From Oribacterium sinus (lineage in GTDB: Bacteria > Bacillota > Clostridia > Lachnospirales > Lachnospiraceae), in assembly GCF_014202695.1 (NCBI RefSeq), contig NZ_JACHHH010000006.1:62001-126000 (forward strand): a stretch of 64,000 bases of DNA, written 5' to 3'. The notes beneath the pieces are model-generated. The model saw only the letters and a list, made by a program, of their open reading frames with translations. It was not told the DNA's origin and ran no database searches. Every line of letters begins with the position of its first letter. Positions within the stretch are counted from its first letter, which is position 1. Of the stretch, positions 14,910 to 24,347 are shown one piece after another. The translations under genes and the position numbers were made by a program.

Positions 14910-17780
14910 TTAGTCACTGACATTGACCAATAAAATGGAGCTGGCATCTCTTTGTAAAATGGTATCCATACTGAGTTTTCCGAAACAATAGTCATAAACC
15001 ATATTGGCCAGACTGGCTGCGTTACCGGAGGAATATCCAAAGGGAATAGTTACCGTAACGGAGATTTGAGGATCTTCATAAGGAGCATAGGAAACGAACA
15101 CCGCATGGTTACCTCTATCCTCTCTTTCCTGTGCAGTTCCGGTTTTACCGGCAACGGTGATGTTTTGTCCCAAGAATACATTCTTGGCCACACCCTCGGT
15201 AATGATCTTTCGGAGACCTTCATGGACCGCATTCCAGGTGCTGTCCGCATAATCCAAATGTCTCAATAGAGATGCGCCCACCTCTTCCACTGTCTTTCCC
15301 TTGGGGTCTGCAATCTTATCTACGATGGAAAGATTGTAAAGATTTCCTCCATTGGCAACAGCAGTGATGTACTTTGCCAGCTGTGCCGTGTTAAAGGCAT
15401 GGTTTCCCTGTCCAATAGCGGAACGTTCCGGATCATAGTCGGAAATTCTGGGTTCAGCTTCATCCAATTCAATACCGGACTTTTCGTTTAAGCCAAAGTC
15501 GCTTGCATATTTCCGGATTCTTTCCATTCCCAGTTCCGCATTGTAATTTCCCTCTGCATCCGTTGCCAAACGATGTCCTAAATCCGCAAAGAAATAGTTA
15601 CAGGAATTTTTGATACCATCCACCAAGGTTTCATTTCCGTGGTGGGAAGGCCAAATCCAGCAACGAATATTCGGTGTAACTTCCTCATATTTACCGGTAC
15701 AGTCAATGACAGTGCTTAAATCCAATACCTTTTCTTCCAAGGAAGCAATGGAGCTAATGGGCTTAAAGGAGGAACCGGGAGCCAACTGGGTTTGGGTTGC
15801 ACCGTTAAGCAGCGGTAAGGATAAGTCTTCATTACATTTTTTTAAATAAGCGGCATCATTAATCCGATTGTTGTCAAAGCCGGGATAGCTGACCAAAGCA
15901 CGAACCTTTCCGGTCTTTACATCCGTCACCACCACGGAACCGTTACAGGGATCCAGAGCGAACTGTGCCGGAGTAAGCTGCAGCTTTCTGATTTTGTCAA
16001 TCAGGAAGGTATAGGCAAAATGACTGTCTCCCCGGGCTAAAGCATCATAGGAAGCGGCATCCTGGGGCAATACGTTTTGTTCAAAAAGAGCCATCAAAAG
16101 AAGATTGCCTCTTATTTTTTGATTTGCGATAGCGTACTTGTATAGCAGCTTTTCGAATCCGGAATCCTCTCGTAAAAAGCTCATGATTTTGTTGACAAAG
16201 AGCTGATAAATCTGTGTACTGTCCGAATATTCTTCCGATAAGTCCAGCTTGGTCGTGTCAATCCATCCCTCTTCTATTCCTTTTTTAATAAAATCATGGA
16301 GGGATATGCTGTCGCTTTTCCAAGACGCCAGGGCCTGGGAGGCTTTAAATCGGGAGTCCTCAGGATTTACGATTCCGCCTTCTTTTCCTAATAGGTAATC
16401 GTAGATATAAACCATATAGCCCTGCATTTCCTGGGGAAGAGCGGATAATTCTCCGCCGCTATCCTGCATAAGGACAGCTTCCACTTGAGAAAGCACGGCC
16501 TCTTTATTTTCCTGAAAGAGAGACCCGATCTGCTTTTCTGCATTTCCGGCATCCTCTGCGGTAAAATGCTCTTTATTCAGGACATTGTTATTAATGAGCT
16601 GGTAATAAGCGTCCTTTACGGGAATCATCAGCTGGGACTGCTTCAAAGCACTTTGGTCCAGCTCATTCTGCTCCGTAATCTTGGATGCCAAAATTCCGGC
16701 TAATTCCTGTTCCAAAAGATGGTATATGGAAATCTGGTCGTTAGCGGAAATGGTGGTATAAATATCATTTCCCGCTCCGGGCTTTTCCTCGGAGATCACT
16801 TCCATAATACTTCCCACGTTGTTCAGATACATTTCCTTGTATCCTTTTTTTCCTTTTAAGACAAGATCCTCACTCTTTTCCAGTCCCCAAACGCCGACCA
16901 CATCATTTACCGCATAGGAGCTGTCCAGCTTTTGTAAATCCGCCAGCTGATTTTCCTGTACCTGACCGGTATATCCTACGATATGGGAAAGGTAAGGGGC
17001 ATAATTGTATTTTCGAACAGAGACATTTTCAATATCCACGCCGGGGAGATCATACTTGGATTCCAGAATCTCCGCCATACATTCCCGGGAAACATTGTCC
17101 ACAATGGTGGTGCTCATATAACGCTGATAGGAGGTCAGTCTAAGGGTATAAATAATACCGATCATATCCAGGGTAGTTTCATCCGACAAAGTAATGGGCT
17201 TCCCGTCCTCATCCGTAAGCTTGCTAAAGTTATATAATTTTTTTGCCTGTAAGAAGCATTGCTCAGCGGTACTGTTGGCTTCCTTTTCACTTAATTTCTC
17301 CGGCGTTTTTCGGAAAACATTGGCAATGAGGCGTCGTCTGTCCTGATCGCTTGTGGTGGTATAGACAAAGCTTCCGTCTTCCTGCTTTTGTACTTTAAAC
17401 TGACTTTTAACGGGATATTGATACTTTTCAATAATTTCCGCCAGCTTTTTTAACATTAAATTTCGTTTATTGATTCCGGCACTGGTTCCTGAGAAGCTTC
17501 CGGTTTCCGCAATCGTTATGTTGTATTGTAATTCATTGTAAGCCAAAAGCTTTCCGTCTTTATCGTAAATATTTCCTCTGGTTCCGGGAATCACCAAATC
17601 CTGTCTGGTGTTTTTTTGGTATTCCTGCAAATAATCATTTCCATGCAATATCTGCAGACGAAAAAGATGCAGTGTTAAAACGGAAAATAAAAGAAAAAAA
17701 ACAATGGATAATGCAAAGAGTCTGGAGGAAAACAGGCGGTTTAGCATTTCTTTGAGAAAACCAAATAACTCTTTCATCAT
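14910..17780 (-). CDS. mrdA: Penicillin-binding protein 2 (elongasome transpeptidase) with large insertion
   Basis: A 956-residue class B penicillin-binding protein, much longer than the ~620-650 typical of PBP2 in Gram-negatives. One membrane segment lies at about 20-42, followed by the GTRGNIYDKDGKLLAYN dimerisation-domain signature. The transpeptidase motifs are GSSFKPIS near residue 670, SCN in NSCNYFFADLG near 735, and GKTGTAQ near 885. A helical, Gln/Glu-rich insertion of roughly 190 residues lies before DPCNGSVVVTDVKTG. It overlaps mreD by four bases and precedes rodA. Beta-lactams would acylate the first Ser. Confidence 0.94.
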   Translation of the reverse strand: MMKELFGFLKEMLNRLFSSRLFALSIVFFLLFSVLTLHLFRLQILHGNDYLQEYQKNTRQDLVIPGTRGNIYDKDGKLLAYNELQYNITIAETGSFSGTSAGINKRNLMLKKLAEIIEKYQYPVKSQFKVQKQEDGSFVYTTTSDQDRRRLIANVFRKTPEKLSEKEANSTAEQCFLQAKKLYNFSKLTDEDGKPITLSDETTLDMIGIIYTLRLTSYQRYMSTTIVDNVSRECMAEILESKYDLPGVDIENVSVRKYNYAPYLSHIVGYTGQVQENQLADLQKLDSSYAVNDVVGVWGLEKSEDLVLKGKKGYKEMYLNNVGSIMEVISEEKPGAGNDIYTTISANDQISIYHLLEQELAGILASKITEQNELDQSALKQSQLMIPVKDAYYQLINNNVLNKEHFTAEDAGNAEKQIGSLFQENKEAVLSQVEAVLMQDSGGELSALPQEMQGYMVYIYDYLLGKEGGIVNPEDSRFKASQALASWKSDSISLHDFIKKGIEEGWIDTTKLDLSEEYSDSTQIYQLFVNKIMSFLREDSGFEKLLYKYAIANQKIRGNLLLMALFEQNVLPQDAASYDALARGDSHFAYTFLIDKIRKLQLTPAQFALDPCNGSVVVTDVKTGKVRALVSYPGFDNNRINDAAYLKKCNEDLSLPLLNGATQTQLAPGSSFKPISSIASLEEKVLDLSTVIDCTGKYEEVTPNIRCWIWPSHHGNETLVDGIKNSCNYFFADLGHRLATDAEGNYNAELGMERIRKYASDFGLNEKSGIELDEAEPRISDYDPERSAIGQGNHAFNTAQLAKYITAVANGGNLYNLSIVDKIADPKGKTVEEVGASLLRHLDYADSTWNAVHEGLRKIITEGVAKNVFLGQNITVAGKTGTAQEREDRGNHAVFVSYAPYEDPQISVTVTIPFGYSSGNAASLANMVYDYCFGKLSMDTILQRDASSILLVNVSD

Positions 17781-18310
17781 AAGACTTTTTCCTCCAATTT
17801 CTTGCTGGCACTAAAGAAAAAACGATATAAAACTACGGTAAGTAAAAAGGAAAATACAATAGAGGGAAGGACAATATGCAGGGCATAATAAGGAATGTTC
17901 CCCTTTCCCCGAACGGCAAAACGGAAAATATAAATATACAGATGATAAATAAGACCGCTGACTACACAAAGAAACAATGGTAGGGTAATGTACTCTTCGT
18001 AATAATAATGATGAAAATATCCATTACCATAACCGATTAAAACAAAAATCAGGGAATAGAAACCAAAGGGGCCGGAATAAAACAAATCCATTAAAAGTCC
18101 GGCACAAAGTCCATAAAACATTCCCGGTAAAGAGCCATAATAAAAACCGAAGGAAAAGCAGAGGATCAAAAGCAGGTTAGGGCTTGCGGACAAAAAGGGA
18201 AGCAGGGGAAATACACTGGTTTGCAATAAAAATGCCAGAATCAAAAGGGCAAAGTAAAACATTGCCATGATTCTTTTTGCGCTTGCCTTTCCTACTTTCT
18301 TATTCTGCAA
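17777..18310 (-). CDS. mreD: Rod shape-determining protein MreD
   Basis: A 177-residue, very hydrophobic protein with about five to six transmembrane segments and no enzymatic motifs. The pattern of PNLLLILCFSFGFYYGSLPGMFYGLCAGLLMDLFY matches MreD. It belongs to the elongasome with MreC, RodA and PBP2. It overlaps mreC by 11 bases and mrdA by four, so all are cotranscribed. Confidence 0.93.
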   Translation of the reverse strand: MQNKKVGKASAKRIMAMFYFALLILAFLLQTSVFPLLPFLSASPNLLLILCFSFGFYYGSLPGMFYGLCAGLLMDLFYSGPFGFYSLIFVLIGYGNGYFHHYYYEEYITLPLFLCVVSGLIYHLYIYIFRFAVRGKGNIPYYALHIVLPSIVFSFLLTVVLYRFFFSASKKLEEKVL

Positions 18311-19160
18311 GGTCCTTACTCTCCTTTTGAAAACGATCGTCTTTTCGCTCTTTCAGCACCAAGACTTCCCTTAAATCCGTAAAATCCGCGGCAGGAATCA
18401 GATAGCCGTTTTTCATTAAACGCTTTTCATCCTCTTCTATACCGATGGCATAGCCTACCAAAATGCCGGGAAGAAATTTAGAAGAAATATTGGAGGTGAC
18501 AATACGATCTCCATCCTGAATTACCGCTTCTTTCTTCATATTGGTAATTCTGAGTCTTCCCTCTTCAAAAAGCTGTAAATCGCCGGCCACGATACAGGTA
18601 TCACTGGACTGAATTCCCATGCAGGAAACTCTGGACTCATCATCTATGATGGAACGTACGGTGGCATAATTCAGGCCTACATCCGTAACAATCCCTACCA
18701 GGCCGCCCTTGGCCATAACATTTTGATCTACCATAATGCCGTCCTTGGAGCCCTTGTCAATACGGAAGACTTGGAACCAGTTTTCCGAGTCCTTGGCAAT
18801 GACTCTGGCGGCTACTTTATCATATTGTAAATATTGCTGATCCAAAGAATATAAATCCCGCAGGCGTTTTAATTCTTCATCATTCTGCTTTAGGATATTG
18901 TTTTCTTCTGTTAATAAATCAATTTTTGCCGTAAGCTTCTCATTTTCCGCTTCAGCTTCCAAAAGGGTTTTATACTTTTCCCAACGGGAATATAGCTTAT
19001 AGCCTACATAATTCACACCGGACTGTATAGGAACCAAAACGGTTCCTACAGCATTCCGAAGAGGATTCATAAAGCCATCCTTAACAGACGACAAGACGAT
19101 CATCATAATGCATAAGACCGTTAAGAGTATAAAAATATATTGATTTTTCTTCTGCTCCAC
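18300..19160 (-). CDS. mreC: Rod shape-determining protein MreC
   Basis: A 286-residue MreC with one N-terminal membrane segment at about 10-25, a coiled coil at about 60-100 (LEAEAENEKLTAKIDLLTEENNILK) and a beta-rich extracytoplasmic domain including GLVGIVTDVG and a TSNISSKFLPGILVGY-type stretch. It organises PBP2 and RodA along the cylinder wall. It starts with GTG, which overlaps the radC stop (TAGTG). No mreB lies between radC and mreC, unlike the usual radC-mreB-mreC-mreD order. Confidence 0.94.
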   Translation of the reverse strand: MEQKKNQYIFILLTVLCIMMIVLSSVKDGFMNPLRNAVGTVLVPIQSGVNYVGYKLYSRWEKYKTLLEAEAENEKLTAKIDLLTEENNILKQNDEELKRLRDLYSLDQQYLQYDKVAARVIAKDSENWFQVFRIDKGSKDGIMVDQNVMAKGGLVGIVTDVGLNYATVRSIIDDESRVSCMGIQSSDTCIVAGDLQLFEEGRLRITNMKKEAVIQDGDRIVTSNISSKFLPGILVGYAIGIEEDEKRLMKNGYLIPAADFTDLREVLVLKERKDDRFQKESKDLAE

Positions 19161-19849
19161 TATATTTTCCCCTGTTCCTTAAAACTGTAATATTGATTAT
19201 CTCCGATAATAATGTGATCCATTAAGTGTATTCCCAGATACTCTCCCGCCTTATAGATTTCTTCCGTAGCCCGTTCATCCTCTCTGGAGGGGTGAGGATC
19301 CCCGGAGGGATGATTATGCACCAAAATAAAACAAACGGAAGCTGCCCTAAGAGCCTCCATAAAGATTTCCCTTCCGGAAAGAATGGATGCATTAGAGCTA
19401 CCTTTGGACAAAAGAAAATCCTTTAGCAGTTGAGCTTTTGTGTCCAAAAATAAGACATGAACCTCCTCATGGGCCAAATGCCTTAATTCCTCTTTGAAAT
19501 ACTGAAGCACAGAGCCGGGAGCACGAAAGGAAAGTACTTCCTCCCGAATTTTTCTGTTCCAAATTCTTTTGGCCAGTTCTCCCACAGCCTGTAGCTCTAT
19601 GGCCTTGCTTAGTCCTACTCCTTTAATGCTTTGCAGTTCTTCCAGACTATACTGCATAAGCCCCACCAAGCCGTCGTAAACCGGACTCAGATGCAAAACC
19701 TTATCAGCAAGCCTCAAAACACTTTCTTCCTTTGTTCCGGTTCGTAGAATTACAGCCAGTAGCTCCTCATCCCTTAAAGCGGAAACGCCTAAACGAAGCG
19801 CCTTTTCTCTGGGCAATTCCTGCCCGGATTCTTTTAGTGTTAAATGCAT
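19160..19849 (-). CDS. radC: RadC-family JAB/MPN domain protein
   Basis: A 229-residue RadC-like protein. The N-terminal half has a helix-hairpin-helix (LQSIKGVGLSKAIELQAVGELAKR). The C-terminal half holds the JAMM metal motif HNHPSGDPHPSREDE. The biological role of RadC is uncertain despite the old DNA-repair name. A TTAAAAT element upstream (near 19890) may be the -10 of the radC-mreC-mreD-mrdA-rodA-mgsA-dacA unit, but its -35 is weak. The ATG follows ATAGGAGGAAAAT. Confidence 0.93.
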   Translation of the reverse strand: MHLTLKESGQELPREKALRLGVSALRDEELLAVILRTGTKEESVLRLADKVLHLSPVYDGLVGLMQYSLEELQSIKGVGLSKAIELQAVGELAKRIWNRKIREEVLSFRAPGSVLQYFKEELRHLAHEEVHVLFLDTKAQLLKDFLLSKGSSNASILSGREIFMEALRAASVCFILVHNHPSGDPHPSREDERATEEIYKAGEYLGIHLMDHIIIGDNQYYSFKEQGKI

Positions 19850-20025
19850 ATTTTCCTCCTATCCGGAGGAGTCTACAGAGGATTCTATTTTAACACGCTT
19901 TCCCCTTTAGGAGCAAAAACTTTTCTTAAGCTTTGGCTATTTTTATTCTTTCAAAAGTAAAGCCTTTATTCTGAACAAGCGGCATAAGGGACACTTGAGA
20001 TTTCTCGTAAGATTTACTTGGGTAT

Positions 20026-21315
20026 TTATTCCTTTGGAATTTTTACAAGTCCTGCCTTAAAAATATTATCCAGAGCCTTGATCACACCGAATTTTCCGTG
20101 GGCAAAGGTCAGACCGCCCTGAAAATATACGGAATAGGGCTCTCTTAGGGGGGCATCTGCGGATAATTCAATGCTGGAGCCGGAAATAAAGGCCCCTGCA
20201 GCCATGACCACCGGATCTTCATAGCCCGGCATATCCCAGGGTTCCGGGCGAACAAAGGAATCTACCGGAGAAGCTTCTTGAATTCCTCTACAAAAAGCCA
20301 GCAAAGCTTCTCCATTGCCCATACGAATTTCCTGAATAATATCGTTTCTTGGACTGTCCGCTTTAGGGTGACAGGAATAGCCCAGGGATTCAAAAAGACT
20401 TGCAGCAAATATCGCACTTTTTTCCGCTGAAGCGGTAACAGTAGGTGCCAGGAAAAAGCCTTGGAAGAAATCCTTGTTACAGTGTAAGGAAGGGCCAAGC
20501 TCCTTTCCTAAGCCGGGAGCAGTCAGTCGCACCGCTGCCCTTTCAATACATTCTTTGCTTCCGGCAATATAGCCTCCGATGGGAGCCAGTCCTCCGCCGG
20601 GGTTTTTAATGAGGGATCCTACCACCATATCGGCTCCGTAGTCACTGGGCTCTTCCGTGCATACAAATTCACCATAGCAGTTATCCACCATGCAGATCAA
20701 ATCCTTCTTACAGCCCTTGATAAAGCGAATCAAGTCTCCAATTTCCTTAGGACTGAAGCTCTTTCTATCGCTATAGCCCTTGGAACGTTGAATTTCCACC
20801 AATCTGGTTTTTTCGGAAATGGCATTTTTAATGCCCTCATAATCAAAGGAACCATCCGGCAGTAAAGCGACCTCTTTGTAGCTCACACCAAATTCCTTCA
20901 AGGAGCCTAGGGAGTCTCTGATTCCGATAACCTCGTCCAAGGTGTCGTAGGGCTTACCTACCGGAGATAAAATTTCATCTCCCGGACGAAGGTTTCCCTG
21001 CAGGGCTATAGCCAAAGCATGGGTTCCGCAGACAATCTGGGAACGAACCAAGGCATCCTCCGTATGAAAATAATTGGCATAAACCTCTTCCAAGGCATCT
21101 CTTCCAATATCGTTGTAGCCGTAGCCGGTGCTTCCTAGCAAATGGGCCTCTGAAACCTTTGCCTTTTGCAGAGCCTGTAAAACCTTTAATTGGTTGATTT
21201 CCGCAATTTCATCAATATCTTTGAAACGGCCCTCCAGATTTTTTAATATTTTTTCACTATAGGCAATTACTTCCGGAGAAATGCCCATTTCTTCATAGAT
21301 TCTTTGATAATCCAT
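20026..21315 (-). CDS. PLP enzyme of the aluminium-resistance / methionine gamma-lyase family
   Basis: A 429-residue cystathionine-type PLP enzyme of the family annotated as aluminium resistance protein or methionine gamma-lyase-like (YnbB). The likely PLP lysine is in GSLIKNPGGGLAPIGGY. STGYGYNDIGRDALEEVYANYFHTE and IVCGTHALAIALQGNLRPGDE are typical. The substrate is not known. It overlaps the end of miaA by 49 bases; the ATG at 21315 is supported by an AAGGAGG ribosome binding site ten bases before it, so the overlap appears real. It is the last gene of the miaB-mutS-mutL-miaA unit. Confidence 0.88.
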   Translation of the reverse strand: MDYQRIYEEMGISPEVIAYSEKILKNLEGRFKDIDEIAEINQLKVLQALQKAKVSEAHLLGSTGYGYNDIGRDALEEVYANYFHTEDALVRSQIVCGTHALAIALQGNLRPGDEILSPVGKPYDTLDEVIGIRDSLGSLKEFGVSYKEVALLPDGSFDYEGIKNAISEKTRLVEIQRSKGYSDRKSFSPKEIGDLIRFIKGCKKDLICMVDNCYGEFVCTEEPSDYGADMVVGSLIKNPGGGLAPIGGYIAGSKECIERAAVRLTAPGLGKELGPSLHCNKDFFQGFFLAPTVTASAEKSAIFAASLFESLGYSCHPKADSPRNDIIQEIRMGNGEALLAFCRGIQEASPVDSFVRPEPWDMPGYEDPVVMAAGAFISGSSIELSADAPLREPYSVYFQGGLTFAHGKFGVIKALDNIFKAGLVKIPKE

Positions 21316-22241
21316 TCTATTCTTTCCTCCTTACCCTCTGCAAATTCCTCCTCAGAGAGGAAAATGGTATTTTTCTCTCTTCTAAACCAGGTCATCTGCC
21401 TTTTGGCATAGTTTCTGGAATGCTGCTGAATTTTTTCGATACACTCATCTTCTGTGTATCGTCCCTCTAAATAAGCAAAAACCTCCTTATAGCCTATAGC
21501 ATTACAGCCCGGCATATTTTCCCGATAGCCCTGCTCATAAAGCGCCTGAACCTCTTGAAACAAGCCCTCTTCCTTCATTTGCAGAACACGGTCATGGATA
21601 CCCTGATACAATTTCTCCCGTTCTCTACACAATACTATAAATAGAGCATCATAGAGAGATTCTTTTTTTTGCTCTTCCTGATTATGTTGGGAAATGGGAC
21701 TTTTATGCAGATAGTAATATTCCAAGGCACGGATGATTCTCTGCTTGTTGTTTTCATGGATAGCCTTTGCCGCTTCCGGATCTACTTGGGACAGCTCCTG
21801 GTGAAGAGGAATCGTCCCTTCTCTCTCCAGCCTGTCCGTAAGCTCCCTTCGGATTCTATCCTTTTCTTCCTGATTCTCCTCCTGAAAGTCTATATCATAG
21901 AGCATGGCTTGAATATAGAATCCGGTTCCCCCCACCAAAATGGGAAGTTTTTCTCTACTGTAAAGCTCGGCAATTTTTTCCCTTGCCATCCTTTGAAATA
22001 GGCTGGCATCATAATTCTCAGAAGGATTAAGGATATCCAGAAGATGGTGGGGAATTCCCTGCTTCTCTTCTTCTTTCACCTTACCGGAACCGATATCCAG
22101 TCCTTTGTAAACCTGAACAGAGTCAGCGGAAATACATTCTCCGTCCAAAGCCTTGGCTAAGGCGATGGAGGTACCGGTTTTTCCTACCGCAGTAGGACCT
22201 GCCAAAATCAATAAGGGTTTATGTTTTTCCCAAAGATTCAT
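21267..22241 (-). CDS. miaA: tRNA dimethylallyltransferase
   Basis: A 324-residue MiaA, which adds an isopentenyl group to N6 of A37 in tRNAs that read codons starting with U. Residues 14-21 are the GPTAVGKT P-loop; SADSVQVYKGLDIGSGK and VGGTGFYIQAMLY are family signatures, and the C-terminal RNYAKRQMTWFR is the tRNA-binding end. It directly abuts mutL. The partner miaB, which methylthiolates the same base, is in the same operon. Its last 49 bases overlap the PLP-enzyme gene. Confidence 0.96.
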   Translation of the reverse strand: MNLWEKHKPLLILAGPTAVGKTGTSIALAKALDGECISADSVQVYKGLDIGSGKVKEEEKQGIPHHLLDILNPSENYDASLFQRMAREKIAELYSREKLPILVGGTGFYIQAMLYDIDFQEENQEEKDRIRRELTDRLEREGTIPLHQELSQVDPEAAKAIHENNKQRIIRALEYYYLHKSPISQHNQEEQKKESLYDALFIVLCREREKLYQGIHDRVLQMKEEGLFQEVQALYEQGYRENMPGCNAIGYKEVFAYLEGRYTEDECIEKIQQHSRNYAKRQMTWFRREKNTIFLSEEEFAEGKEERIEWIIKESMKKWAFLRK

Positions 22242-24347
22242 TTACACAATCCTCTTAAACATTTTTTCCAAATCCTGCTTTTTGAAGGCCACTATTGTAG
22301 GCCGGCCATGGGGGCAGGCATAAGGATTTTCCAAGGTAAAAAGCTTCTGTACCAAAGCCTCTGCCTCCTGAAAGCTAAGGAGCTGATTCCCCTTTACAGA
22401 TGCCTTGCAGGACATGGACGCAATTTTATTATAGACGCTCTCCGCTTCGGAAAGATTCCCTTCTTCTGCAAGTGCATCCAGAATTTCATGGAAAAGCATT
22501 TCCGCATCCAAAGACGGAAAGTCCGCAGGGATTCCTTCTAAGGCATATCGCTTCTCTTCTTCCTTTCGGATTCTATAGCCAAGATGGGTAAAATAGTCCT
22601 TGGTCTTTTCATAGAGCTCTTCCTCTTTCGCATTAAAGACCATGGTTTTAGGAAGGATTCCCTGACTGATTCCCGGCTTTTCCAGGTAATTCTTTCGCAT
22701 TTTTTCAAAGTTCACCTTCTCATGGGCAGCATGCTGGTCCATAATAAAGAGTTCCTTTTGAAATTCTATCAACCAGTAAGTCTGAAAAACCTGCCCAATC
22801 AGGCGGAATTCCCTTTCTCCCTCTTCGGAGAAAAAGGAAGTAGAAAATAGACTTTCCTGTTCTGCTGATGGGAGATTTTCCGATTCGGTGAAAAGCTGCT
22901 CTTCCTTTGGGATAGTATTCTCTTCCTTTGGGATAGTATTCTCTTCCTTTTCAGAAGCCTTTTCTTCTTCCTCTAAACGAATCCCCTTTGTTAAGTCAAA
23001 CTCTTCATAAATAAGCTTCTCTTCCCTTGTTTCTGCTTTCTGCTGATTCAGCTCCGGAACTTCTATTCTAAACGGAGCCTTTTCTGAAGCCTCTCCTATA
23101 GGGTACCTTTGATTTACAGCTTCAGCTTTTTCTTTCTCTTGCTCTTTTATTGCAGAAATCTGTTCGGCACTTTGCTTATCGTTTTGATCACTTCTAACTG
23201 CTTCTTCGGGAATATCATTTTTATTCTCTTTTTTCTCCTCTTTTTTCTCCCAAAGCTGACTGGAAGGGGAAAGAAATGTCGTACTCTTCTCCTCCTTCTC
23301 CTTTTGGAAAAGGGAAAGGGGACTATGGTCAATCAAGTCTGCCTTGGATAAAGTCTTGCTTACACAGTCAAAGAGTGCCTGATAAATTTTTTCTCGATTC
23401 TGAAAACGCACCTCCAGCTTTTGTGGATGCACATTCACATCCACAAGATTGGGGCTTAGGTGTAAAAAGACGATGGCAAAGGGAAACTTATGCTGCATCA
23501 AAAAGGGTTTATAGGCGTCCTCCAAGGCTCTACTTAGTAAAGAATCCCGCACAAAACGACCATTCACGAAGAAAATTTCATATTGCCTGTTGGAACGGGT
23601 AAGGCTTGGCTTTCCCAAAAGCCCCTCAATATGCAGGGTAGCCAATCCTGTTAGGCTGGATGGATAATAGGATTCCTTTATTTCCAGGCTATCCTTGGCA
23701 AAGCTCTTTCCGTAAATACCGAATACCACATCGGAAAGCTTCCCTCCTCCCAGGGTTTGGAATCGACTTTTTCCATCCTTTACAAAATGAAAAGAAATGC
23801 CCGGATTGGCTAGAGCCAGCTTTTCCACCATTTCCTCAACCCTACTGGCTTCCGTGCTTTCACTTAATAAAAACTTTTTTCTGGCAGGCACATTGTAGAA
23901 AAGATCCCGCACTAATATACTGGTACCGTCCATTCCCCCTACTTCTTCTACCGGAGAGAAGCTACCTCCCTCCACAAGAATTCTGTGGGCAAGAAAATCT
24001 TCCTGCCTTTTGCTGATACATTCTACCTTAGCCACGGAGGCAATAGAAGCCAAGGCCTCTCCACGGAAGCCGAAGCTTAAAATCTCTTCCAAGTCTTTGG
24101 GATTTTGGATCTTACTGGTGGCATGGGGCATAAAGGCCCTCTCCAAATCCTCAGAAAAGATTCCCTCTCCGTTATCACTTACCCGAAGAAAGCTGATTCC
24201 GCCCCCCTTAATCTCTATGGATATTGCCGTAGCTTTAGCATCCAAAGCATTTTCCACCAGCTCTTTTACGATACTGCTGGGACGCTCCACCACTTCTCCT
24301 GCGGCAATTTGATTGATGCACTCCTGGCTTAATAGGTGAATTTTCAA
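22242..24347 (-). CDS. mutL: DNA mismatch repair protein MutL
   Basis: A 701-residue MutL. The GHKL ATPase domain has ELVENALDAKA, DNGEGI and GFRGEAL. A charged, low-complexity linker covers about 350-490, with a 21-base in-frame duplication (22900-22941). The C-terminal domain carries DQHAAHEKVNFE, matching the DQHA(X)2E(X)4E metal-binding endonuclease motif, and ACPHGRP at the end, so this MutL should nick DNA itself, as expected where MutH is absent. It overlaps the mutS stop by four bases. Confidence 0.97.
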   Translation of the reverse strand: MKIHLLSQECINQIAAGEVVERPSSIVKELVENALDAKATAISIEIKGGGISFLRVSDNGEGIFSEDLERAFMPHATSKIQNPKDLEEILSFGFRGEALASIASVAKVECISKRQEDFLAHRILVEGGSFSPVEEVGGMDGTSILVRDLFYNVPARKKFLLSESTEASRVEEMVEKLALANPGISFHFVKDGKSRFQTLGGGKLSDVVFGIYGKSFAKDSLEIKESYYPSSLTGLATLHIEGLLGKPSLTRSNRQYEIFFVNGRFVRDSLLSRALEDAYKPFLMQHKFPFAIVFLHLSPNLVDVNVHPQKLEVRFQNREKIYQALFDCVSKTLSKADLIDHSPLSLFQKEKEEKSTTFLSPSSQLWEKKEEKKENKNDIPEEAVRSDQNDKQSAEQISAIKEQEKEKAEAVNQRYPIGEASEKAPFRIEVPELNQQKAETREEKLIYEEFDLTKGIRLEEEEKASEKEENTIPKEENTIPKEEQLFTESENLPSAEQESLFSTSFFSEEGEREFRLIGQVFQTYWLIEFQKELFIMDQHAAHEKVNFEKMRKNYLEKPGISQGILPKTMVFNAKEEELYEKTKDYFTHLGYRIRKEEEKRYALEGIPADFPSLDAEMLFHEILDALAEEGNLSEAESVYNKIASMSCKASVKGNQLLSFQEAEALVQKLFTLENPYACPHGRPTIVAFKKQDLEKMFKRIV
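22900..22941 (-). repeat. 21-bp direct duplication inside mutL linker
   Basis: TCTTCCTTTGGGATAGTATTC occurs twice exactly, at 22900-22920 and 22921-22941, followed by a partial third copy. The period is seven codons and gives a repeated EENTIPK peptide in the disordered linker of MutL, so the frame is kept. Confidence 0.9.

Noticed and set aside
20026-21315. Assigning methionine gamma-lyase with a gene symbol
   Set aside because: The family is broad and the substrate cannot be deduced from sequence.
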